Assembly (NCBI GenBank): GCA_900316905.1
Contig: ONET01000020.1
Span: 1-43,550, forward strand
Length of the DNA stretch: 43,550 nucleotides
Source of the DNA: an uncultured Treponema sp.
GTDB lineage: Bacteria > Spirochaetota > Spirochaetia > Treponematales > Treponemataceae
Reading direction: 5' to 3'
The notes beneath the pieces were generated by a model. That model was not told the origin of the DNA. It was given only the letters and a program-made list of their open reading frames with translations, and made no database searches. A program made the translations under genes and the position numbers. Positions 1-7,314 of this stretch are shown piece by piece (within the stretch, counting starts at the first letter, position 1; every line of letters begins with the position of its first letter).

Positions 1-29
1 TGGTCCGGCGATTTTTTTTGTTTTTTCTC

Positions 30-58
30 TTGACATTCTGAATGAAAAAATATACAAT
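30..58 (+). promoter_or_regulatory. argG promoter
   Basis: TTGACA (30-35), a 17-base spacer and TACAAT (53-58) form a near-consensus vegetative promoter. The predicted start is near 65, giving a leader of about 45 bases that holds a normal AGGAG ribosome site (about 97-101). Its -10 box is overlapped by the first of two ARG-box-like sites. Confidence 0.75.
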
Positions 59-78
59 TTTTTGCATAAATATACAGT
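41..78 (+). promoter_or_regulatory. Tandem ARG-box-like operators
   Basis: Two 18-base sites at 41-58 and 61-78, two bases apart, fit the ArgR consensus WNTGAATWWWWATTCANW. The second (TTTGCATAAATATACAGT) departs at one position if A or C is allowed at the fifth. The first (AATGAAAAAATATACAAT) departs at two. The pairing and roughly two-turn spacing are typical of ArgR operators, and the first covers the -10 box, so repression by arginine is the natural reading. That an ArgR exists in this organism is inference. Confidence 0.5.
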
Positions 79-108
79 TTCCGTTTTTTGCGCGGATAGG
101 AGAAAATT

Positions 109-1380
109 ATGGCAAAAGCGAAAGACAAAGTTGTTTTGGCTTATTCAGGCGGACTTGACACAACCGTCATCATTCCGTGGCTAAAGGAAAACTACGACTA
201 CGACGTAATCGCGGTTTGCATTGACTTGGGACAGGGCGACAATTGGAAGCAAATCAAAAGCCGCGCCCTCAAGACCGGCGCCTCGGCCTGCTATGTCGTC
301 GACGCGCGAAAGGAATACATCGAAGAATATTGCTGGCCGGCCCTTAAGGCCAACGCCGTTTACGAAGACGAATACCTTTTGGGCACTTCTACCGCCCGCC
401 CCCTTATCGGAAAAATTTTGGTTGAGTACGCGCGCCAGGAAAAGGCCGTCGCGATTTGCCACGGAGCCACAGGAAAGGGCAACGACCAAGTTCGCTTTGA
501 GCTTGCTATCAAAGCCTTTGCTCCCGACCTTAAAGTCATCGCCGCTTGGCGCGACCCCAAATGGAACATGGACAGCCGCGAGGCCGAAATCAAGTACCTT
601 CAGGACAGAAAGCTTGAAGTTCCGATGAAGCATGACCAGTCCTACAGCCGCGACGAAAACATTTGGCACCTTAGCCACGAAGGCTTGGAGCTTGAGAAGA
701 CTGAGAACGCTCCCAACTATCCGCACATGCTCAAGAACACGACCGTTCCCGAAGAGGCTCCCGAAAAAGGCGAGTTCGTAAAGATTGACTTTGAAAAGGG
801 AATCCCCGTCGCCTTGAACGGAAAGAAAATGGACGCGCTTTCTCTCTTGGAAAAATTGAACAAGATTGGCGGAAAGCACGGCGTGGGCTTGGTTGACATT
901 TGCGAAAACCGCTGCGTCGGAATGAAAAGCCGCGGCGTTTACGAGACTCCCGGCGGAGCGATTTTGTACTTTGCCCACCGCATGATGGACCACATTTGCC
1001 TTGACCGCGACACATACCACTACAAGCAGCAGGTTTCCATCAAGGTCGCCGAGCTTATCTACGACGGAAAATGGTTCACGACTTTGTTCGACTCCTTGAT
1101 GGCCTTTGTAAACAAGACGGAAGAGACCGTCACGGGCTGGGCGAAAGTTTACCTTAACAAGGGAATGATTCGCGGAGCCGGTTCTGGAAGCAAGTACAGC
1201 TTGTACAACGAAAGCATCGCGAGCTTCACCACAGGCGACCTTTACGACCACAAGGACGCGCAGGGCTTCATCACCTTGTTCGGCCTTCCGCTCAAAGTCC
1301 GCGCGATGATGGAGCAAAAGGTCGGCGAAGGCCAGGCCATTTTGGAAAGCAAGTCTTTCAAAAAGCGCCCTACGGAGTAA
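109..1380 (+). CDS. argG: Argininosuccinate synthase
   Basis: Joins citrulline and aspartate with ATP to give argininosuccinate, the penultimate step of arginine synthesis, in the cytosol. The 423-residue protein has the ATP-binding PP-loop AYSGGLDTT at residues 11-19, and the family motifs GNDQVRFE (near 123) and WRDPKW (near 146). Its length is normal. The ATG follows an AGGAG site at about seven bases. The gene stands alone: no argH follows and a terminator comes directly after, so it is a one-gene unit with its own ARG-box-like control. A long open frame on the opposite strand is a shadow created by codon bias. Confidence 0.96.
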   Translation: MAKAKDKVVLAYSGGLDTTVIIPWLKENYDYDVIAVCIDLGQGDNWKQIKSRALKTGASACYVVDARKEYIEEYCWPALKANAVYEDEYLLGTSTARPLIGKILVEYARQEKAVAICHGATGKGNDQVRFELAIKAFAPDLKVIAAWRDPKWNMDSREAEIKYLQDRKLEVPMKHDQSYSRDENIWHLSHEGLELEKTENAPNYPHMLKNTTVPEEAPEKGEFVKIDFEKGIPVALNGKKMDALSLLEKLNKIGGKHGVGLVDICENRCVGMKSRGVYETPGGAILYFAHRMMDHICLDRDTYHYKQQVSIKVAELIYDGKWFTTLFDSLMAFVNKTEETVTGWAKVYLNKGMIRGAGSGSKYSLYNESIASFTTGDLYDHKDAQGFITLFGLPLKVRAMMEQKVGEGQAILESKSFKKRPTE

Positions 1381-1386
1381 TAAGAC

Positions 1387-1410
1387 AAAAAGCCCGCAAG
1401 GGCTTTTTGC
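1387..1410 (+). terminator. argG intrinsic terminator
   Basis: Stem AAAAAGCCC (1387-1395), loop GCAA, stem GGGCTTTTT (1400-1408), lying seven bases after the argG stop. The T run is part of the stem, so it could act in both directions. Confidence 0.85.
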
Positions 1411-1464
1411 TTGACGAGTTTTAATTCGCCTGAGCGGCGGGTAAAATCTCGCCCCTTGTTTGAA

Positions 1465-2241
1465 ATGCAAAAAACAGAATTAGAAAAATACTACGAAAAA
1501 TTCGACGAGGACCACCGCCTTAAAACGCGGCACGGCCAAGTCGAATTTTTTGTTACGATGAAAAACATTTTGTCGCTGGCGGAACTGTCGCAAGCAAAAA
1601 AAATCCTTGACGTTGGCGCGGCCACCGGCGCTTACTCCGTTCCCCTAAGCAAGCAAGGCTTTGACGTTACCGCCGTCGAGCTAGTCCCAAGCAATCTGCA
1701 AAAACTCCGCGCCAAGCATGAAAAAGTAAAGTGCTGGAAAGGCGACGCGCGCGACCTTCATTTTTTGGACGACGCGGTCTTTGACATCGTTCTTTTGCTT
1801 GGTCCTCTTTACCACCTTCACACGGAGGAAGACAAGCTAAAGGCGCTGTCAGAGGCGGCGCGCGTGGCCAAAAAGGGCGGCCTGATTTTTTGCGCATATA
1901 CGATGAACGAATACGCCGTCACGCAATATTGCTTTGGCCAAAACAAAATCAAAGAGAACATCGCGGCCGGACAAATCGACAAAAACTTTAAGACAATTTC
2001 GCGCGACGGCGACTTGTATTCCTACGTTAGATTGGAAGACATAAACGCCCTGCAAAAAAAGAGCGGCCTTGAGCGGGTCAAAATATTTTCGCCTGACGGC
2101 CCGGCCGACTACATGAGGCGCGAGCTTAACGCGATGGACCAAGAAACCTTTGAGCTTTTTAAAAACTACGCGCTTGAAATTTCAGAAAGGCCGGAGCTTT
2201 TGGGTGCCGGAAGCCACTTGGTTGACGTGCTGCGCGCCTAG
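1465..2241 (+). CDS. Class I SAM-dependent methyltransferase
   Basis: About 258 residues from ATG 1465. Motif I, ILDVGAATGAYSVPL, is the SAM-binding glycine loop (residues about 49-63). The acidic residue after beta-2 is in TAVELVP, and an aspartate motif is in KGDARDL, so this is a Methyltransf_11/25-type Rossmann enzyme. The substrate cannot be read from sequence. No Shine-Dalgarno site precedes the ATG. A TAAAAT box at 1442-1447 lies eight bases before an in-frame TTG at 1456, which would fit the short-leader pattern seen elsewhere, so TTG 1456 is an alternative start. The stop shares the bases CTAG with the stop of the convergent leucine-rich gene. Confidence 0.85.
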   Translation: MQKTELEKYYEKFDEDHRLKTRHGQVEFFVTMKNILSLAELSQAKKILDVGAATGAYSVPLSKQGFDVTAVELVPSNLQKLRAKHEKVKCWKGDARDLHFLDDAVFDIVLLLGPLYHLHTEEDKLKALSEAARVAKKGGLIFCAYTMNEYAVTQYCFGQNKIKENIAAGQIDKNFKTISRDGDLYSYVRLEDINALQKKSGLERVKIFSPDGPADYMRRELNAMDQETFELFKNYALEISERPELLGAGSHLVDVLRA

Positions 2242-3152
2242 AGCCTGTGTATTTCCACGCCCTTGTCAAAGGCGCCGTCTTCAATCTGGCACCATTTGGA
2301 GACCGTCACTTTTTCCAAGCTGGAGCAAAATTCAAAGGCGGCCTCGCCAATCGAGCGGACGCTTAAAGGTATTTCAACGGCCCTCAATTTTTCGCAGCCG
2401 CTAAAAGTCATGGGCGCGATTTCTTCCAAGCCTTTTGGGATTTTAAATTCTTCAAGAGCGCGGCAGTTCATGAAGGCCGCCTGCTCGATTTGCTTTACGC
2501 TTTTTGTCAGCGTGACTTTTTTTAGGCCGGAACAGTTTGAAAAGGCGCGCTCGCCGATCCATTCGACCGTAGGCGGAATGTCGATTTCTTCAAGATGTTC
2601 GCAGCCGTCAAAGGCGAACCAGCCGATTGACTTTGTTCCGCGCGGAAAAGAAAGCGAGCGCAAGTCTTTTGTTTCGGCAAAAAGAAGCGCGCGCCACTTT
2701 GCGTTGTGGACTATCGCGCCTTCGCATTTGTAGGAAGGGTTTTTTAGCAAAAAGTTTTTGGCAAAGTCGCGCGCCTTTTGGTCTTGAAGTGATTTTTGTT
2801 CGCGCGCTTCTTGGTCTTGCGAAGAATTGCCGCTTGCGCCAAACGCCGCCGCTTTTTGGTCTTGAAAAAGATTGTCGGGTCGAGCCCGACAATGACTTTC
2901 TGCGGCGAAGGCGGATGGGGCCAGCGCGATTATGTTTGAGTCTGCGGCAACTTCCTTTAGGGAAGGGCAGGCGGAGAAGGCCAAGGGCGCGATGTAATTT
3001 AAGTTTTTGTTCAATGCGACGCGGCTTAGATTGGGGCAGGCGTAAAAGGCGCCGATTCCCACCGCGTGGACTTGCTCGTTGAATTCAAGGTCTTCCAAGT
3101 CCTCGCGGCCGCTTTGAGAAAAGTTCCCGATGTAAAAAATACTGTCTTCCAT
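2238..3152 (-). CDS. Leucine-rich repeat (TpLRR/BspA-type) protein
   Basis: 304 residues made mainly of repeats of the LRR_5 type (pattern IxxxAFxxCxxLxxVxIPxxVxxI), for example IGEAAFEFCSSLEKVTV and IERAAFMNCRALEEFKIP-like units, first described in Treponema and Bacteroides surface proteins. No signal peptide is visible, so it may be cytosolic. Between about residues 85 and 135 the repeat pattern is interrupted by a hydrophilic stretch rich in QDQKA-type peptides. At DNA level this stretch is three copies of the dispersed element plus a palindrome. The gene is divergent from the exoribonuclease gene, with shared -10 sequence between them. Its role is unknown; TpLRR proteins are usually binding proteins. 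Confidence 0.85.
   Translation of the reverse strand: MEDSIFYIGNFSQSGREDLEDLEFNEQVHAVGIGAFYACPNLSRVALNKNLNYIAPLAFSACPSLKEVAADSNIIALAPSAFAAESHCRARPDNLFQDQKAAAFGASGNSSQDQEAREQKSLQDQKARDFAKNFLLKNPSYKCEGAIVHNAKWRALLFAETKDLRSLSFPRGTKSIGWFAFDGCEHLEEIDIPPTVEWIGERAFSNCSGLKKVTLTKSVKQIEQAAFMNCRALEEFKIPKGLEEIAPMTFSGCEKLRAVEIPLSVRSIGEAAFEFCSSLEKVTVSKWCQIEDGAFDKGVEIHRL
2772..2896 (-). repeat. Dispersed element copies inside the LRR gene
   Basis: On the minus strand three copies of the core CAAGACCAAAAAGCG occur, at 2850-2864 (exact), 2805-2819 (one change) and 2772-2786 (one change). They are read in frame as QDQKA, QDQEA and QDQKA. Directly beside the first is a palindrome, ATTGTCGGG (2871-2879), a five-base loop and CCCGACAAT (2885-2893). 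The whole block adds about 45 residues between leucine-rich repeats without a stop codon. Confidence 0.8.
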
Positions 3153-3167
3153 TTTATTCTTCTATTT

Positions 3168-3175
3168 ATTATAAT
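3168..3175. promoter_or_regulatory. Shared divergent -10 sequence
   Basis: The self-complementary octamer ATTATAAT gives a TATAAT box on each strand. Rightward, TATAAT (3170-3175) ends six bases before the exoribonuclease ATG at 3182. Leftward, TATAAT (3173-3168) lies 15 bases before the leucine-rich gene ATG at 3152. The -35 boxes are weak in both directions. Confidence 0.5.
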
Positions 3176-3181
3176 GAAGAT

Positions 3182-5077
3182 ATGTTGGAAAAAAATCAAG
3201 CGGTTTTGTACAAAAAAAACGCCGCCGTAATCACGGAAATTGAAGGCGACAAGTTCGCCATAAAATACCAAAAAGAGGCCGCCACTGAAACAGGAAAGGC
3301 CGCAAAATACGAGACTGTCAAAGTCCGCGAAAAGGACATCGCGGCGCTTCCTTCAAAGAACGTGACGATAGAAAAAGTCTTGGCCTTCAACGACGCGGCC
3401 GCCGGAGCGAAAATCGCCGAAGCCCACGAGCTTTTGCAAAGCGACGAAACGACGGCCGGACAAAAAATTTCTTTTGAGGAACTTTTGTCGCTCGTAGATT
3501 CCGCCGCGCCCGCAGAGGCCGCGTTTTTTTATTTTGAAAAGATTCGCGCCTCGTTTGAATTTTCCTTTTTGGAAGACGAGCTAAAAAACGGCGCGCTTAT
3601 TTTTGCCCCCCGTTCCGCCGAAGAAATCGAGGCGCTAAAAAGCAAGGCCGACCTAAAGGCGCATGAAGCCGAATACTACGCGGCCTTCATCGAGCGGCTA
3701 AAGAAAAACGCGCTTGACCTTCCTTCCGACCAAAAATTCATGAACGAAGTCGAGGCCGTCGCGCTTGGAAAAAGCGACAAGTCAAAGGTCATGCAAGAAA
3801 TCAAAAAGGCCGCGACTCCCGAGGCCGCGCACAAGCTTTTGCTTGACACTGGCGTATGGCAAATCACAAAAAATCCGCACCCAACGCGCTGGGGCCTTTC
3901 GATGCAGTCGGCCTCTCTTTCGCTTTCCTCGCCGCCGGAAGAGGAGCGCTTTGAGGTTCCGGGAATTTCCTACGCGATAGACAACGAATGGTCGGCCGAC
4001 CCTGACGACGCCGTGGCCTTTGACGGAAAATATGTCTGGGTCCACATCGCGGACCCCGCCAGCGCGATTCTTCCGCAAAGCCCGATAGACAAGGCCGCGA
4101 TGGCCCGTGGCGCCACCCTTTACATTCCTGACGGCGCGGCGAGAATGTTGGCCGAGGATTCCTTGGAAGACTACGCGCTGGGCTTGACTCAAAAAAGCCG
4201 CGCGCTTTCTTTCCGCATTTTGTTGAACGACGACGGAACGATAGAAGAGTGCCAAGTCCTTAAAACGCTTGTCAACGTTAAGCGCTTGACCTACCAGGCG
4301 GCGGACGCGCTAAAGGACGGCGAGCTGAAGGACTTGTTCGCCATCGCCGCGCGCAATTTGGAGCGGCGAAAGAAAAACGGCAGCGTGGAAATCAATTTGC
4401 CCGAAGTCCACATCACGCTTGACGAAAACAAAAAAGTTTCGATAGCGCCGGAAGAGCATCCGCAAAGCTCGGGCGTTGTGCGCGAGATGATGCTTTTGGC
4501 CGGCGAAGGCGCGGCGCGCTTCGCTTTTGCAAACAAAATTCCTTTTGTCTACGTCCGCCAGGAAGCGCCCGATATTCCCAAGGATTTGCCGGAAGGCCTT
4601 GCGGGCGAGTTTAGGACCGTTAAATGCATGCATAGGCGCGAAGTGGGCTTGCTTCCAGGCCCGCACGCGGGGCTTGGCTTGGGAATCTACAGCCAGGTCA
4701 CCAGCCCCCTTCGCCGTTACGGAGACCTTTTGTGCCACGAGCAATTGCGCGCCTTTTTGGACGGCCGGGAATTGATTGACAAGGACGCTATGCTTGAGCG
4801 CCTTTCTGCCGGAGACCAAGCAGCCTACGCCTGCAAAAAGGCCGAGCGAAAAAGCGATTTGCATTGGACGCTCGTTTATCTTTTGCAAAATCCCGATTGG
4901 ACCGGCGAGGCGGTGTGCGTTGACTTTAAGGGAAACGAGGCAGTTTTTATGATTCCGTCATTGGCGCAGCAAACGGTCTTCGCGCCGTCAAAGAATCTTG
5001 AGCTTAACGACAAAATCATGGTCAAGGCCAAGAGCGTGGACATTCCAAACTTGCTCGTGAAGTTTGTCGAGGCTTGA
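3182..5077 (+). CDS. RNase II/R-family 3'-5' exoribonuclease
   Basis: 631 residues. The central RNB domain starts near residue 260 with YAIDNEWSADPDDAVAF, which carries the spaced aspartates that bind catalytic magnesium in RNase II and R. VTSPLRRYGDL (near 505) is the conserved RNA-binding signature. The N-terminal part lacks clear paired cold-shock domains, and only a short tail follows the RNB domain, so it is shorter than RNase R (about 700-800) and closer in size to RNase II. Expected role: degradation of mRNA and other RNA in the cytosol. The ATG lies six bases after a TATAAT box with no ribosome site, so the message is probably leaderless. Confidence 0.88.
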   Translation: MLEKNQAVLYKKNAAVITEIEGDKFAIKYQKEAATETGKAAKYETVKVREKDIAALPSKNVTIEKVLAFNDAAAGAKIAEAHELLQSDETTAGQKISFEELLSLVDSAAPAEAAFFYFEKIRASFEFSFLEDELKNGALIFAPRSAEEIEALKSKADLKAHEAEYYAAFIERLKKNALDLPSDQKFMNEVEAVALGKSDKSKVMQEIKKAATPEAAHKLLLDTGVWQITKNPHPTRWGLSMQSASLSLSSPPEEERFEVPGISYAIDNEWSADPDDAVAFDGKYVWVHIADPASAILPQSPIDKAAMARGATLYIPDGAARMLAEDSLEDYALGLTQKSRALSFRILLNDDGTIEECQVLKTLVNVKRLTYQAADALKDGELKDLFAIAARNLERRKKNGSVEINLPEVHITLDENKKVSIAPEEHPQSSGVVREMMLLAGEGAARFAFANKIPFVYVRQEAPDIPKDLPEGLAGEFRTVKCMHRREVGLLPGPHAGLGLGIYSQVTSPLRRYGDLLCHEQLRAFLDGRELIDKDAMLERLSAGDQAAYACKKAERKSDLHWTLVYLLQNPDWTGEAVCVDFKGNEAVFMIPSLAQQTVFAPSKNLELNDKIMVKAKSVDIPNLLVKFVEA

Positions 5078-5090
5078 CGGGCTTGCGGCC

Positions 5091-5187
5091 GCCCCGCCGC
5101 TTTTTGGTCTTGCAAAAAGTTCGGGCCGGGCCGCCGCCTTTTGGTCTTGCAAAAAGTTCTGGTCGGCCCCGCCGCTTTTTGGCTTAC
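5091..5187 (-). repeat. Tandem dispersed element in a convergent gap
   Basis: Two full copies and one partial copy lie head to tail between the exoribonuclease and the M13 peptidase. Plus-strand cores are at 5098-5112, 5135-5149 and (degenerate) 5173-5187. Each full copy can fold: CTTTTTG, a short loop, CAAAAAG. The third copy contains the stop codon of the peptidase gene (5184-5186). The block may double as a transcription terminator for both genes, since no other terminator is visible. Confidence 0.75.
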
Positions 5188-7223
5188 CAAATGCCCACGC
5201 GCTTTTCCGGCGCCAGGTACATTCCGTCGCCGGGCTTAATTCCGTAGAATTGATGGAACTCTTCAAATTGCTGCAAGGTCACGTTGACGCGCAAGTAGTC
5301 AAAGGGATGCGTGTCTTTGTTAAGGCGAATGTCGGCGAATTCCTTTTGGCAAAGGCTGGCCCAAAGGCGGGCGAAGCTTTTAAAGAATAGGTCGTAGTCA
5401 AAGCCGCTCTTCTTTTTTGAAAGCGCAAGCATCACCTTGGCTCCGCCAATGTCCGCGGCCGCCTCGCCTTGGACTGTCTTTCCGCTTTGATGGCGGTCTC
5501 CAAGAGTGTTCATGCTGTCAAAGTAGTCCGCGATTTTTTTTGTCCGTTCCTCAAAGGCTTCCCAGTCTTCTTTTGTCCACCAATTTTTCATAGCGCCGTT
5601 CTTGTCAAATTGGCTTCCGGTCGCGTCAAATGAATGGCTTATTTCGTGGCCGATTACCATGCCAAGAGTTCCGTAAAGCTCCTCGTCCTTCATGTCGTGG
5701 CCAAAAAAAGCTCCGCCCAAAATGCCCGCGATGATGTTGATTGAATTGTTCGTAAAGCCGTTGAAGGCGTTCACTTCGTAAACCTTGCCGTTCCACATTC
5801 CGCTTCCAAACGGATTGTTGACCTGCTTGTTGGTTTTCTTTATGTAAAAGGCCGTTATCTTTTTTACGGCGCTAAAAATGTTTTCGCCTTCGTCCTTTGA
5901 GCGGATGTCAAGCGCGCTGTAGTTGTCCCAAAGGGCGGGGTAGGCCACGTGGATTTTTGTCGCCGAAAGCTTTTGGACGGCCTTTTTCTTTGTGGCTTCG
6001 CAAAGCCAGTCTTGCGCCATGACGATTTTTTTGTATTCGGCTATCGTTTCCTTGATGAGCTTTGTGACGCGGCTCTTTGCGCTTTTGTCAACGCAATGCT
6101 TTGCGTAAAGTTTTGAAAGCGGAACTGAAAGCGCGTCGGAAACAAAATCCCGCGCGTCGTCTTGGTAGCCTTGCGCTTGCGCTATTCCCATGCGCTTGTT
6201 GAGCGCGGCCTTGTGAAAGTCGTATGTCTCCTTGTCCAAAAAAGCGGAGTTTTCAAGCGCGGTAGAGGCGATTGCGTAGGCCTTGGCCTTTTCCAAATTT
6301 TCTTGGACAAAAAGTTCGTTCGCTTTTTTAAGCCAGTCCGGCTCGGTCAGGTAAATCCTTTTCGCTTTGTCCATGCCGCGCGCTTTCATTATTTGGACAA
6401 GCGGAAAATTTGGCGAAAGTTCCGCAAGCTCCGCAAGGCTCTTTTTGTTAAGGGCTTTTGAGTAGTAGTCGGGAGAGTTTATTTCTTCCGTTGTCATCAT
6501 GCCGGAAGCGAGCTCTTTTTCAAATTGGTATTTGTTTTCCAAGAGCGCGCTGGCCTCTTGATCGTCAAAGCCGATTTTTTTTAGGACAAAAAGCGTGGCC
6601 GCGTCAACAAAGGCTTTTTGGTTCTTTCCGTTTTGGGTGAGCGCCTTGTATTCCGCCGCGTCGTTCAAGGAAAGGCTTGTCGGGTAAATTGTCAGAGCGC
6701 TTTTCATCGGGTCGCTCATGTCGTTTCCCGCGTAAAAGTCGCAAAAGGGCTCGCAGGTGTAAATGAAGGCGTCGCTTGCGATGTAGGAGCGGAATTCTTC
6801 AATCGTTTTTATTTCATTAACGCGGCCGACGATTTTTTTTAGTTCGTCTATTCCGGCATTTCTTCCTTCCCAGTCAAGGAAAAGCTCGTAAAGGTTTTGG
6901 ACGTTTTGCGCGTCGCGGCCTTTGATGTCCTTCCTTGTCATAAGGGACAAAAGCTCTTTGTCAACTTGAATGGCGCGCTCGGTGAAGGAGCCGGTCCTTG
7001 GGTATCCTTGGGGAATCTTGGCCGAAGAGAGCCATTCGCGGTTTACGGCCGCGTAAAAGTCGTCGGTCAATTTAGGATTGTAGCCTTGCGCCGCCCCGAC
7101 GACAGTTGTGTTGGGCCAGGGCTTTTCTTGGGCAAAGGCCGCCGTTTGGGCAAGCGCGAAAAAAAGCGCGGTGAAAAGTATTTTCGCCCTTGCGCGGTGA
7201 ATAAATGTTGCTTTCACTCTCAT
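5184..7223 (-). CDS. M13-family zinc metallopeptidase (PepO/neprilysin-like)
   Basis: 679 residues from ATG 7223. The zinc site GHEISHSFD (HExxH) lies near residue 524, and the downstream motif GEAAADIGG supplies the third ligand in place of the usual ENxAD. VNAFNGFTNN matches the substrate-binding NAFY motif, and the chain ends in RVGIW, close to the family's usual C-terminal CRVW. An N-terminal hydrophobic segment (ILFTALFFALAQTAAFA) is a cleavable signal peptide, so the enzyme acts outside the inner membrane, cutting oligopeptides. It is preceded by TTGACA-N17-TAGAAT with the -10 ten bases before the ATG. The stop codon lies in a partial copy of the dispersed element. Confidence 0.93.
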   Translation of the reverse strand: MRVKATFIHRARAKILFTALFFALAQTAAFAQEKPWPNTTVVGAAQGYNPKLTDDFYAAVNREWLSSAKIPQGYPRTGSFTERAIQVDKELLSLMTRKDIKGRDAQNVQNLYELFLDWEGRNAGIDELKKIVGRVNEIKTIEEFRSYIASDAFIYTCEPFCDFYAGNDMSDPMKSALTIYPTSLSLNDAAEYKALTQNGKNQKAFVDAATLFVLKKIGFDDQEASALLENKYQFEKELASGMMTTEEINSPDYYSKALNKKSLAELAELSPNFPLVQIMKARGMDKAKRIYLTEPDWLKKANELFVQENLEKAKAYAIASTALENSAFLDKETYDFHKAALNKRMGIAQAQGYQDDARDFVSDALSVPLSKLYAKHCVDKSAKSRVTKLIKETIAEYKKIVMAQDWLCEATKKKAVQKLSATKIHVAYPALWDNYSALDIRSKDEGENIFSAVKKITAFYIKKTNKQVNNPFGSGMWNGKVYEVNAFNGFTNNSINIIAGILGGAFFGHDMKDEELYGTLGMVIGHEISHSFDATGSQFDKNGAMKNWWTKEDWEAFEERTKKIADYFDSMNTLGDRHQSGKTVQGEAAADIGGAKVMLALSKKKSGFDYDLFFKSFARLWASLCQKEFADIRLNKDTHPFDYLRVNVTLQQFEEFHQFYGIKPGDGMYLAPEKRVGIW

Positions 7224-7233
7224 AATATAGAAG

Positions 7234-7262
7234 ATTCTAACGCCACTTTGCGCTCTTGTCAA
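7234..7262 (-). promoter_or_regulatory. M13 peptidase promoter
   Basis: On the minus strand, TTGACA (7262-7257), 17 bases, TAGAAT (7239-7234). The ATG at 7223 follows after ten bases, so the 5' leader would be only about two to four bases. No Shine-Dalgarno site is present. Confidence 0.65.
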
Positions 7263-7279
7263 TTTGTTCGCTTTTTGGC

Positions 7280-7307
7280 TTGATTTTTTTAAAAAAGGGT
7301 GTAAAAT
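7280..7307 (+). promoter_or_regulatory. Chemoreceptor gene promoter
   Basis: TTGATT (7280-7285), 16 bases, TAAAAT (7302-7307), then seven bases to the ATG at 7315. Predicted leaderless. Confidence 0.55.
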
Positions 7308-7314
7308 TATTTTT

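Noticed and set aside
181..1470. 429-residue open frame on the minus strand across argG
   Set aside because: It lies wholly over argG, whose protein is highly conserved. The antisense frame is open because of G/C bias at codon positions, and its translation is low in recognisable motifs.
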